Assembly (NCBI GenBank): GCA_046541515.1
Contig: JBKHDD010000037.1
Coordinates: 1-32,265, forward strand
Direction: 5' to 3'
Source of the DNA: CAYFVR01 sp046541515
GTDB taxonomy: Bacteria > Desulfobacterota > Desulfobacteria > Desulfobacterales > Desulfococcaceae
Length of the DNA: 32,265 bases
Position numbers and translations under genes: made by a program
The notes under the pieces: generated by a model
What the model saw: the letters and a program-made list of their open reading frames with translations, nothing else
Databases searched by the model: none
Told to the model about the DNA's origin: nothing
Shown: positions 15,401 to 22,721 of the stretch, piece by piece
Numbering within the stretch: position 1 is the first letter of the stretch
How the letters are laid out: each line of letters starts with the position of its first letter

Positions 15401-16860
15401 CCCAGGGGCGTTCCGACGATCAGTTTCCCCGCAATCGGGCGAAATCGGTCACCGCGGGCCGAACCCGCGAGATCCGAGGACCGGGACCGGCAAGGGAGCG
15501 GGACGCCATGACCCGGCGGCTCCGAAACGTCGCCCTGGAAAACCCGGCTTCCCGGTCCGAGGAAACCGCCTGGGAACGAAGGGCGGACGGTCCAGAGGCC
15601 AAAAATATTCTTGGCCGTCTGCGGAACATCGCCACAAATTTCGGTTCCGCCCCCGCCGCCGGCATGGAACGGTTCGCGCGGGCCATGGCCGATTCCGACG
15701 GGGAAATCGTCCTCCATCCGCTGGACCCGGAAGCGGAACGAGCCGCCCGGAGCATCGCCTGCCAGTGGCCCCGGTTTCTGGGGCGAGGAATGCACGCGTT
15801 GATGGTTGGCGAGCCGGTGGGGCGGTTGCGGCCGGACACCCTGCTGGTGACCCTGGCCGGCGCGGCGGCGAATTCGGAACCGCCCATGGCGATCGAGGGC
15901 GGGGAGCGGCTGGGGATCGGTCCCGATATTCCCCACATTCCCTCCGCGGATCGCATTCCACTGCCCAATTTGCCCTCCGGGGATTCCCTGGCCGGGGAAA
16001 CGCTGTACAGCGCCTTGAACGGTTTGCTGCTCAACGCGATCCGATCCCGGGATCCGGACTTTTTTTCGGGCCTCTCTCGCCACTTTCAAACCGCGTCCGC
16101 CTGGATGGACCGGCTGTTGGACGATCGGGAACTGCGTTCCGAGGCCCTGCGCGCCATGGCCGACAATCGGGCCTATCGCACCGCCTTTTTTCTGGGGGGA
16201 GATTGCGGAGAAGGCATGACCTGGACCCGGGTCTTCGACCGGATCAGCGGGATGGACGTGACTTGGCATCGATTTGGCGAGGCGTCCCATGGCCCCGTGG
16301 CCACGGTGGACAATCGCGCCGCGGAAAAATACGTCCGCCTGGCGAGACGGGAAGAACTGGCGGCCCGATGGGGAGATCGCCAGGTGCGTTCCTGGGAGCG
16401 GCGGCATCTGGGCGGCCGGTCGGTGGAGGATTTTCTGGCCAACCCGAGCGACCAACGCCGTCCGGGCGCGCCCGCGCCGTTTTTTGATCAGGGGGCCTGG
16501 TACCTGCCGGTGCTCCGAAAGGGCTATGAAGCGGCGCAGGACAATCTGATTCTGCTGGACGCGACCCGGTCTTTTCGGTTCGCCCAGGCCCTGGACGATC
16601 TGGCAACCTTCGGCTGTCGCTTCGCCCGAATGGTGGTCATCACCCAAACGGCGTTTTCCGAAGACCCGATCCGACGGGAATTGTTGGCGGCGCCGGCCGG
16701 CCACCTCCTCCGGCTTCCCTCGCTGCCGGGCGAAAACGGCGGGGTGCCCGTATCCGGCTTTCTGCTGCCGTTGGGCATTCGCGCTCTGGCCGAACTGATG
16801 GCCGGCGCGGCGGGCCGCTTGCGCGTGGAGTCGGAGCGCGGGATGGGAAATTCCGCTTAG
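12415..16860 (+). CDS. Giant GlmS-like protein: split class-II glutamine amidotransferase plus two SIS modules
   Basis: A 1481-residue protein. Residues 1-60 start MCGIVCYFG with the N-terminal nucleophile Cys2, then YRAPDSTGLALFG, the first part of a class-II glutamine amidotransferase. About 275 residues of unknown sequence interrupt it. It resumes at about 340 (HGRW 346-349; oxyanion-type NG 375-376; NSTE 401-404). A GlmS-type isomerase module follows (SIS 1 near 690-850, with SWSGTTADMVAFA and LTGEEVTVSAVKS; SIS 2 near 860-1000), ending in FPRNRAKSVTAG (1004-1015), which matches the GlmS tail with its active Lys (Lys1010). A further 465 residues hold a second SIS-like module with GEASHGP (1288-1294), like the GlmS ELKHGP motif. 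Ordinary GlmS is about 610 residues. Likely makes or senses an amino-sugar phosphate; product unknown. It stands alone after a terminator. Confidence 0.8.
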   Translation: MCGIVCYFGKAGLPLTRLLTAMSAIGYRAPDSTGLALFGDDQEPIRIRRALGDVSELGRALLGAAAYPNQAGKLRAMWQGEESAEAVQRSLLIAEGFPVPEEFPLGAPPTLDQLLTGEAVIHPGTPGSTFPLPVFGAGTPAGLLRVVQRMAEDFDLSSVMVRTLFREGLRRTVSASDRISEDIRISEVLDAFDLVFEAAMTETEIAGPGAADRAIPIAPAAWEAMWSHLREVRIPAPEDFDRDGVRGLFRWMDAALLSRMPMTPERHFALQEALERAWPPARAMPNTDWRTLYYAEKGANVFGRAAAMVLDQLRRPEEPTNSTSANAGPVRPTRPIHTLARPAIAHGRWAIQSGVTLANCHPFLDGRRRRAVIVNGQFSTETEGQVREFLHRTGFRFRSENSTEYLSLLWGHYFDVLSADRSRFAEIEAQARGDLDDLAMGSQAVDYRVLRNVRGRSDADIDELAFREATRRMIARKAQLAVAGISLHSPDRLFVACHNRPAYLVHRMETSEFMVVSDINAALGLFPQALLLSRSLAVRRARDALEMDLADLREEGAPQRTLDARRTEAAREENQLLEPFRVTVYPLEGEQLFVRVIGTAEDRRAEFTDLDGEPAPPPEAFSTVLNPVRMRREVFASFYETHLAEIPERLRDIRRTYCHDDPTRPELPLRERELRRRFGPRLERLERVVLAGMGSARNVAEMAAPAFRRLLPELAVRTLQPIQVDDLDRSLSPRSDLVILVSWSGTTADMVAFARDLDGARVTNISVTEKVFADMALISRRSGGVVPTLTGEEVTVSAVKSPACMLHCLHLLALWLGDRRGSLARWDLPDFEALPDAVERLLADRVLIERAEMVARNAGRCHSALVIGDVDQLGTVREACLKMEENSWTAVGRPFTFPEIQNGSFGGRLARGDMGEHLVLVSATPGADPRAAAEVIERLQNAKVPFSVIAADGEAGGPVPPFPETEPLLLPAVDPLLQPVVDTVFHTLFALRFARAQGRSDDQFPRNRAKSVTAGRTREIRGPGPARERDAMTRRLRNVALENPASRSEETAWERRADGPEAKNILGRLRNIATNFGSAPAAGMERFARAMADSDGEIVLHPLDPEAERAARSIACQWPRFLGRGMHALMVGEPVGRLRPDTLLVTLAGAAANSEPPMAIEGGERLGIGPDIPHIPSADRIPLPNLPSGDSLAGETLYSALNGLLLNAIRSRDPDFFSGLSRHFQTASAWMDRLLDDRELRSEALRAMADNRAYRTAFFLGGDCGEGMTWTRVFDRISGMDVTWHRFGEASHGPVATVDNRAAEKYVRLARREELAARWGDRQVRSWERRHLGGRSVEDFLANPSDQRRPGAPAPFFDQGAWYLPVLRKGYEAAQDNLILLDATRSFRFAQALDDLATFGCRFARMVVITQTAFSEDPIRRELLAAPAGHLLRLPSLPGENGGVPVSGFLLPLGIRALAELMAGAAGRLRVESERGMGNSA

Positions 16861-16886
16861 GTTAGGAAGAAGGACGACAGCCGAAG

Positions 16887-16923
16887 CGGCCTTGTGTTTT
16901 TGGACGATTCCAAGGCCGGTTTT
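16887..16923 (+). terminator. Candidate terminator after the giant GlmS-like gene
   Basis: CGGCCTTG (16887-16894) pairs perfectly with CAAGGCCG (16911-16918) over a 16-nt loop, followed by four T at 16920-16923. It lies 27 bp after the stop, between convergent genes. The long loop and short T run make it moderate. Confidence 0.45.
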
Positions 16924-16938
16924 CCTCAAAAAAGCTCC

Positions 16939-18486
16939 TTAAAAATCCCCAAAATCGGAATCGTCCAGGGGAACCAAGTCACGGGCGCCGACCTCCCGCC
17001 CGCCATGAGGCTTCCGGCCCGAACGTCCTTGCTCGTCGCCCCGGAAGGAGGTTTCGGAGCCCTCGGAAAGCGCCCGGCCTTTTTGACGGGCATGGGACTT
17101 CCGCGCGGAGTCGCCGATGGCGATCGCATGGTTCCCGGCGCGACGCCCCACCAGCTCGGCCAACCGGTTCAGGTTCTCCTTCAGCCGGTCCGCCTGCACC
17201 GAAATTTCATGGGAAACCGCCGCCGTTTCCTCCGAGTTGGACACGTGTTGCTGGGTCAGCTTGTCGATTTCCGCAATGGCTTTGGCGATCTGTCCGATGC
17301 CCTGGTCCTGCTCCCGGGAGGCGGCCGCAATTTCCTCCACCAGTTCGATGGCCCGGAGGGAGGTTTCGGTGACGCGGCCAAACGCCTCGTTGGTCCGGTG
17401 CACCAGCTCGGCCCCATTCTGGACGTTTTCCACCGTGCCCGTGATGAGGTCGGCGGTGTTTTTCGCCGCCTCCGCGGCCCGCAAGGCCAGATTCCGCACC
17501 TCCTCCGCCACCACCGCGAAGCCGGCGCCCGCCTCTCCCGCCCGGGCCGCCTCCACCGCCGCGTTTAGCGCCAGCAAATTGGTCTGAAAGGCGATCTCGT
17601 CAATGGTCTTGACGATCTTCCGGGTTTCCATGCTGGACTTGGAAATGTCGGCCATGGAATCGCTCAACGCGGAAGCGGCCTCGTCGGCCTCTTGAACGAC
17701 CTTCTGGTTGTCCTTCATCAGCCGATTGGCCTCCTCCGCCCGTTCCGCGTTCTGCCCCGTCATGGACGACATTTCCTCCAGGGAGGCGGAAGATTCTTCC
17801 AGGGAGGACGCCTGTTCCGAGGCGCTTTCGGCCAGCGCCTGGCTGCTGGCCGCCATGGTTTCCGAGGAAGCGATGACCCGGGAATGGCTTTCCGAAAGGC
17901 TGGAGATGATTTCAGACATGGGCCGAATCACCCGGAGGGAAAAATAAAAGGTCAGCACCACCGCCAGCAAAATCGCCACCACCAGCATCTGCCCGCCCAC
18001 GGAGTAGAGCAGCCGGTTGCCTTCGGCCTGAAGCATGTCCCGACTGACCATCAGGGTCAGCGTGCCCAGAGGAGTGCCCTCCTCTTCCAGCGGTCGTTCC
18101 AGAACCAGGCGACCCTCGGTCGGCGGCATTTCGTCGGCGACCGCCACCTCTCCTGCCGGAGAACGAACGAATCCGTGGAGCATATCCCCTTCCAGGGTCA
18201 CGAAGACGCCGACCATTTCCTCGGCCTGCATTTCGGCCCGGATGGCGCGATGGGCGCTATCGGTGTCCTGGCCGAAAAGTGAACGGCGAAGGTTCGCGGC
18301 CAGCCGGTCCATGGCCCGATCCGCCCACACTTGGAGCCGCCCCTCCAATCGGCTGGTCTGCTGCCGATACTGGTAGAACCCGAAAAGGGCCAGTATCCCG
18401 ATTACCGACACGACGGTCATCACCGTCACATTCCACAGCAGGCCCCGGCTTTGGAATCCGCCCTTCGCTTCCATCGTCACCGCCAT
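16939..18486 (-). CDS. Methyl-accepting chemotaxis protein
   Basis: A 515-residue receptor. A membrane segment at about 16-37 (VTVMTVVSVIGILALFGFY) and another at about 161-184 (VGGQMLVVAILLAVVLTFYF) enclose a periplasmic sensing region of only about 123 residues, of no recognised fold. A short cytoplasmic linker leads to the coiled-coil signalling domain with the highly conserved hairpin tip DEIAFQTNLLALNAAVEAARAG. The C-terminus ends in an acidic/aromatic tail (PLDDSDFGDF), possibly a tether. I chose the ATG at 18484-18486 with GGGGG upstream; in-frame ATGs further out (18528, 18573) would only add a non-conserved tail over pseudogene remains. No che genes are nearby, so it must work with a remote chemotaxis cluster. 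Confidence 0.9.
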   Translation of the reverse strand: MAVTMEAKGGFQSRGLLWNVTVMTVVSVIGILALFGFYQYRQQTSRLEGRLQVWADRAMDRLAANLRRSLFGQDTDSAHRAIRAEMQAEEMVGVFVTLEGDMLHGFVRSPAGEVAVADEMPPTEGRLVLERPLEEEGTPLGTLTLMVSRDMLQAEGNRLLYSVGGQMLVVAILLAVVLTFYFSLRVIRPMSEIISSLSESHSRVIASSETMAASSQALAESASEQASSLEESSASLEEMSSMTGQNAERAEEANRLMKDNQKVVQEADEAASALSDSMADISKSSMETRKIVKTIDEIAFQTNLLALNAAVEAARAGEAGAGFAVVAEEVRNLALRAAEAAKNTADLITGTVENVQNGAELVHRTNEAFGRVTETSLRAIELVEEIAAASREQDQGIGQIAKAIAEIDKLTQQHVSNSEETAAVSHEISVQADRLKENLNRLAELVGRRAGNHAIAIGDSARKSHARQKGRALSEGSETSFRGDEQGRSGRKPHGGREVGARDLVPLDDSDFGDF

Positions 18487-18709
18487 TCGAACCCCCGCTT
18501 TTGTTGGGTTTCCCTGTTCCGAGATCATCCAAAAAGGATTGTATCCGGGCGGCCGCTTCCGGAATTCCCCCAAGGGTCATGGGAACCCGCCATTCCGGTT
18601 CGAATCGTTGGCCTTTTCGAATACGTCCCTTTGGAATGCCGCGCCTCCCCCTCCGGCGAGCGGCAAAGAGGCGTGGCCGATTTCGTTCCGCTTTCCTCGG
18701 GGAGCCGTT

Positions 18710-19170
18710 GACTTGGCCCTGCCGCACCCACAGAACGAGCCGCCTGCAGGTTCCATCGGCCTTCAGGGCGGCCATCACCCCGGCCGCCTCGGAGACAATG
18801 GGCGCATGTTTTTTGTGCAGACACAGGAACATTTCCTTGCGGGCGAACGGCGGCGTAGGCCCATGGAAGTCGGACAAGTCGCTCCTTTTCCCGTTCATCA
18901 AACCGGCCACCTCGTTGACCACCAACAGGTCCACCCGGTCGCCTTGCCGCATTTTAACCGATTCGCCAGGCCGTCCATCTTGCGAAGCGAACGGGTTCAG
19001 GTGAAATTCGTTTCCAGAATTTTCCATCCAACAAGAACCCCGACTTGGCGAAGTTGCAGGTCGGGCCATTCTCCCGAGGGAAGATCGGTATCCCGCGAAA
19101 ACCCGGAAAAGGAGACATCGATGATTTTCTCCGGGACCTGGATCAGAGGCGCGCCAGCGTCGGCCGGAGA
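18710..19170 (-). pseudogene. Decayed periplasmic solute-binding protein (SBP_bac_3-like) fragment
   Basis: On the minus strand, pieces of one protein lie in different frames. The first, from 19170 to the TGA at 18997-18999, contains DVSFSGFSRDTDLP and LRQVGVLVGWKILETNFT. Another frame gives NPFASQDG, a third gives DGLANRLK, and the frame downstream gives RVDLLVVNEVAGLMNG, FARKEMFLCLHKKHAPIV and AALKADGTCRRLVL. Joined, they read like the C-terminal two thirds of an amino-acid-type binding protein (RVD-hydrophobic-NE and LKADGTYRRI-type blocks). At least two frameshifts and loss of the N-terminus make it non-functional. It lies just upstream of the chemotaxis receptor in the same orientation, so it may once have been its partner. 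The flanks (18487-18709, 19171-19278) hold nothing I recognise. Confidence 0.55.
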
Positions 19171-19278
19171 CTAAATAAACAAAGAAATGGGACTTTTGCA
19201 AGAGAGAACCGGCCGCAAGAAAGACGCCCGTTGGCGAGGATTGATTTTGGGGAAACGGCGCGGAAGGAATTTGGGAGA

Positions 19279-19307
19279 TAAAAAGCGGGTCCCGTGGGGG
19301 ACCCGCT
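19279..19307 (-). terminator. Strong intrinsic terminator of the STN-PDZ gene
   Basis: AGCGGGTCCC (19284-19293) and GGGACCCGCT (19298-19307) form a perfect 10-bp stem with a 4-nt loop. On the minus strand the stem is followed by a run of T (A run at 19280-19284 on plus). It lies 70 bp after the minus-strand stop at 19377. Confidence 0.85.
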
Positions 19308-19376
19308 GGCAAGCGGTTGGAAGCCCGACGCCCTTTCCGGTCTCGGAAAACGAGCGTGTGGCGAAAAAATCCGGAG

Positions 19377-20561
19377 CTACCGCCCCAGCGCGTCCTGGGG
19401 CACGTTCACCGTCAAAATGTTGATCCCGATCAGGCCGCCGTTCAGGGTCAGTGGAAAACGGTTTCCCTCCCGCACCACGGTCATCTGGACGATCTGCTCG
19501 GCCGAACGGGCCTTGACGGCGTCCACCAGCTGCTGGGCGCTGTTGATGGCTTCCCCGTCGTATTCCACGATCAGGTCCCCCTGCTGGAGATCCAGGTTTT
19601 CGGCCTGGGTGCCTTCTTGCACGTTAATCACCCGGACCACCCGCTCCCGGGCTTCCTCTTCTTCGCCGGCCTGGGGGACCGGCGCCGCGGGCGCCCGAGA
19701 AACCGCTTCGGTGCGTCCCGCCGGAAAAACCGAAATCCGGCGCAAACGGGTACGGCTGTATTCGAAGGCGTAGTTGTTTTCCTTTAAATGGCGCATCAGC
19801 CGCTTCAAGGCCCCTTCCACCGGCACGTTCTCCACTTGAAAGGAAAGCGGGTCGTCGGCCCGATGATTTAATCCTTGAATCTGAATGTCGCCGGCCTCCC
19901 GGATTTCATGGAGGACATCGCCCAGGGGTTCCCCGGTCGCCCGGATGGTCACCCGCCCTTCGCCGTACTCCACCAGAGGCGCGATCCCGTCCACCGGCGC
20001 CTCGGCATTGGCCGGTTCTTCCGTCTCCGGGTAGGCCTCCGAGGCTTCGGGGAGAGCTTGCTCGGGGGAAAAAGATTCAAACCCGGTCTCGTCGGCCTCG
20101 TCGTCGAACGCCTCCATGGGGTCTGGGGCGGCCGCCCCGGGCATATCGCCCGATTCCGTGGAATCCGCCGCCCCGTCGCCGGAAATTTCGCCATCTTCGG
20201 AGGATTTCGCTTCATCCAGGGGGGAGGCCGGAGAGGCGGAACGGGTCGGAACCTCGGCGTTCGGGGAAAGAGTCGAGGAACCTTCATCCACAGGGGGGGC
20301 CGTCTGGGAGGAATCGTCCAAATCCGCCGCCATGCGAGGCACGGCGGTTCGTTCCGGGACGGCGATTTCGGCCCGGGCCCATCGGAAAGCCTCGCTGGGA
20401 AAAGCGTCGGAATGGCCAGGCCCCTTCGCCTTTCCGGCCGGGGCGCCGGCCTCGGCCGGAAAGGCGGCGAACGCCAAACTGGTCAGGAACAGTCCCCATG
20501 CCGCAACCCCCGCCAGGCTTCGGAGCAAGGGCCGGTTCAGCCGTATTTTCACGGGATTCAT
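19377..20561 (-). CDS. Secreted STN-PDZ domain protein with long acidic linker
   Basis: A 394-residue exported protein. Residues 1-40 are a signal peptide (SLAGVAAWGLFLTSLAFAAF, then AEAGA). Residues 41-195 are low-complexity, rich in Ser, Pro, Glu, Asp and Ala, probably a flexible spacer. Residues 201-280 resemble the secretin/TonB short N-terminal (STN) fold: GRVTIRATGEPLGDVLHEI, then NVPVEGALKRLM. Residues 306-390 are a PDZ domain (VVRVINVQEGTQAENLDL, GDLIVEYDGEAINSAQQLVDAV). No protease domain is present, so this is not a DegP-type enzyme. STN and PDZ both occur in outer-membrane secretion systems (for example secretins and GspC), so a periplasmic scaffold role is possible, but no secretion genes are adjacent. 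Single gene with its own terminator. Confidence 0.75.
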   Translation of the reverse strand: MNPVKIRLNRPLLRSLAGVAAWGLFLTSLAFAAFPAEAGAPAGKAKGPGHSDAFPSEAFRWARAEIAVPERTAVPRMAADLDDSSQTAPPVDEGSSTLSPNAEVPTRSASPASPLDEAKSSEDGEISGDGAADSTESGDMPGAAAPDPMEAFDDEADETGFESFSPEQALPEASEAYPETEEPANAEAPVDGIAPLVEYGEGRVTIRATGEPLGDVLHEIREAGDIQIQGLNHRADDPLSFQVENVPVEGALKRLMRHLKENNYAFEYSRTRLRRISVFPAGRTEAVSRAPAAPVPQAGEEEEARERVVRVINVQEGTQAENLDLQQGDLIVEYDGEAINSAQQLVDAVKARSAEQIVQMTVVREGNRFPLTLNGGLIGINILTVNVPQDALGR

Positions 20562-20725
20562 CCCTTATGCTTTATTTTTTGAGCACGCTTTGCTATGCAA
20601 TAGACCGTCTCGGCCCGCCGGACGCTTTTCCTCCGGTCGGCCTTTTCCCATCATAGCCCTGAACCACCCGATTGACAAGGACAACCGGCCCGGAATCCCG
20701 CCGGTGGTCCATCCGCGGAGAGGCA

Positions 20726-21262
20726 ATGAATTTCCCCAACCTGATTGTCGGGGCCATTCTGGCCCTTTTGGGCCGGAAGCTCTTCTGGCTGTTCGTGGGC
20801 GGCCTCGGTTTCATGGCCGGATACACCTATACCGAAGCATTTCTGGGACAGCAGCCGGACTACATTGTCGTGCTCGTCGCCATCGTGGCGGGGGTTGTCG
20901 GGGCGTTGCTGGCCATATTTCTGCAAGGGCTCGCCGTGGGCCTGGCGGGATTTCTGGCGGGGGGATTTATTACCCTGGAAATTCTCCGGATCACCCAATT
21001 CGATCCAGGGCAGCTCACTTGGCTGATCTGCTTCGGGGGCGGGATTCTGGGAACGGCGTTGCTGGTGTTCGTGTTCGACTGGGCGCTGATCCTTCTTTCC
21101 ACGATCATCGGCGGCTCCCTGGTGGCGGAGGCCCTGCCCATCGACCCGCAATTCAAAATCTGGTCTTTTTTGGCCATCGTGGTGGTGGGTTGCGCGGTGC
21201 AGGCCAAGCTGATGGAAATGGGACCGGAGGGGGAAAATCGACGACGACGCAAGCTTCGCTGA
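20726..21262 (+). CDS. Multi-pass membrane protein of unknown function (TMEM198/DUF4203-like)
   Basis: A 178-residue protein made almost wholly of hydrophobic segments: LIVGAILALLGRKLFWLFVG, IVVLVAIVAGVVGALLAIFL, LAVGLAGFLAGGFITLEIL, WLICFGGGILGTALLVFVF, WALILLSTIIGGSLVAEAL and WSFLAIVVVGCAVQAKL, i.e. about six or seven passes. It ends in a short basic tail (ENRRRRKLR). Repeated small-residue G-x-x-G patterns recall the DUF4203/TMEM198 group, whose function is unknown. The ATG at 20726 has GGAGAGG upstream; the in-frame extension to 20672 has no membrane character. A TTGACA at 20672-20677 lies upstream but without a convincing -10. Divergent from the STN-PDZ gene. Confidence 0.7.
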   Translation: MNFPNLIVGAILALLGRKLFWLFVGGLGFMAGYTYTEAFLGQQPDYIVVLVAIVAGVVGALLAIFLQGLAVGLAGFLAGGFITLEILRITQFDPGQLTWLICFGGGILGTALLVFVFDWALILLSTIIGGSLVAEALPIDPQFKIWSFLAIVVVGCAVQAKLMEMGPEGENRRRRKLR

Positions 21263-21374
21263 CGCCGGTTCCCGAAAGGGTCCATTCCGATGGCGTTTCC
21301 CCCATGGCGCGTCCCAGACGCCATCGGTCAATCCGGCCTTTTCGCTCCTTCAAAGCCAATACCGTTCATTTCTC

Positions 21375-21405
21375 CAAAAAAGGCAGGGGCGAATCGCATT
21401 CGCCC
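21375..21405 (-). terminator. Candidate terminator of the zinc-ribbon methyltransferase gene
   Basis: GGGCGAAT (21387-21394) and ATTCGCCC (21398-21405) form a perfect 8-bp stem with a 3-nt loop. Read on the minus strand, six T (A run at 21375-21380) follow 6 nt later. It lies about 150 nt past the minus-strand stop at 21554. The rest of 21263-21553 shows no gene. Confidence 0.55.
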
Positions 21406-21553
21406 TTGGTCAATCTGGTACGGTCGAGCAATTGAAATCCCAAAGTGCACGGCATTGCCTTTAACGCCTCAAAGCCGGTCCGATTGGGCCGCGTCCGGAT
21501 TTCAAAAGGGACGGAAGAACGGGGCTCGTTGGCGAACCGGAGCGAGGGCGTCG

Positions 21554-22489
21554 TCAGCGAACCGCCGTGATGAAGTGGCTTCGAATCTGTTCGAAGTGGT
21601 TTTGATGGTTCCGGATGCGCCACCAGGCGTATCCACGCTGCGCCACCGACCAGGCCGGCCGAAGGACTCGGTCTTTTCCCTGAAGCAGGGCCTGAACGTT
21701 GTCGACGCCCCTTCCGGGAAAGGGGCCGTCCTCTCGACCGCCCAGCCAGTGCTCCGGCGGCGTAAATTCTCTGGACCAGGAAAAGGGGTCGGAAAACACC
21801 AGCCGCGCGTCCCGTTTTCGGGCGGTCCGGTTCAGCTCCTTCAGATGTTTTAGGGGACGGGCCACCTTGTCCAGCACGTTGAGGCTAGCGACGGCGCCCG
21901 CCGCGTCGGAGGGAAAGGGCAGCGCGGTCACGTCTCCCACCAGAAATTCCACCCGATCGGTTTTCCAGTGGCCGGGAATTTCGATTCGGCGTCGTTCCGT
22001 CAGCTCCCCTTCGATCCGGGCCGAAAACACCAGCTCTTTCTGGCGCGCCACCCGGCGGGCCCATCGGACCAAATCGGGCGACCGGTCCACTCCCACCGCC
22101 AGGTCGCCGGAAAGGCTCATTTCGAAGGTAAACCGCCCGGTGGCGCAGCCCAGGTCCAGCGCCAGCCCGTTTTCATCCCGAAGTTGCTCGGACCAGACCC
22201 GATAGGCGTTGGTGGCGTCCTCGTCGCCCATCAGGTAGGCGTAGTGGCTCCACAAATAGGTCGAAACCGCGGCGTCTCCCAGATAGGCGTCTCCGCCGGG
22301 GATCGATTCGGCGTCGGGCAGCAGGATGGCGATGCCGTCCCGGATCGGATATCGCCGGTCGCACTCCCGGCAGGATAGTTCCCCCAGAAGAATGTCGTCT
22401 CCTTCGGCGTGGCGGCCGTCGAGGCCGAGGCCGATTTCCCGGGGCAGACAGGCGGGGCAAATCAACATTTCGGTCAACGCACGTTTCAT
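21554..22489 (-). CDS. Class I SAM-dependent methyltransferase with N-terminal zinc ribbon
   Basis: A 311-residue protein. The N-terminus is a Trm112-like zinc ribbon with Cys11, Cys14 (CPAC), Cys40 and Cys43 (CREC), followed by YPIRDGIAILLPD, the normal junction. From about 105 comes a Rossmann methyltransferase: motif I LALDLGCATGRF (109-120), acidic VGVDRSPDLVRWAR, and motif IV-V region LVGDVTALPFPSDAAGAVASLNVLDKV. The late Trp/Tyr-rich stretch (YAWWRIRNHQNHF) is typical of this uncharacterised group. Substrate unknown; small-molecule or quinone-type targets are common in this clade. GGGGGAG precedes the ATG. Neighbours give no clue. Confidence 0.8.
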   Translation of the reverse strand: MKRALTEMLICPACLPREIGLGLDGRHAEGDDILLGELSCRECDRRYPIRDGIAILLPDAESIPGGDAYLGDAAVSTYLWSHYAYLMGDEDATNAYRVWSEQLRDENGLALDLGCATGRFTFEMSLSGDLAVGVDRSPDLVRWARRVARQKELVFSARIEGELTERRRIEIPGHWKTDRVEFLVGDVTALPFPSDAAGAVASLNVLDKVARPLKHLKELNRTARKRDARLVFSDPFSWSREFTPPEHWLGGREDGPFPGRGVDNVQALLQGKDRVLRPAWSVAQRGYAWWRIRNHQNHFEQIRSHFITAVR

Positions 22490-22721
22490 TCCAGCTCCCC
22501 CAGACTCCCGCGCGAAGGCGCGAGGACGTTCCAGATGGGCGAATGTCCACCTTCGCGCGACCGCTCTCGCCGGAACCGGCCGGGCTTCGCCGAGGTCCCG
22601 GACGGCATGGGGGCGCCGTCAACGAAGATGGAATCCACATGAAAGAAATGTTTCAGACCGGGAAAGAGAAAAGTTATCTTACCCCAGATCCCGGCGTCGG
22701 GTCAATCGGAAGGCGACGCGA

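Noticed and set aside
18279..19004. Plus-strand open frames over the binding-protein remains
   Set aside because: They have no recognisable motif, while the minus strand holds clear family blocks in broken frames.
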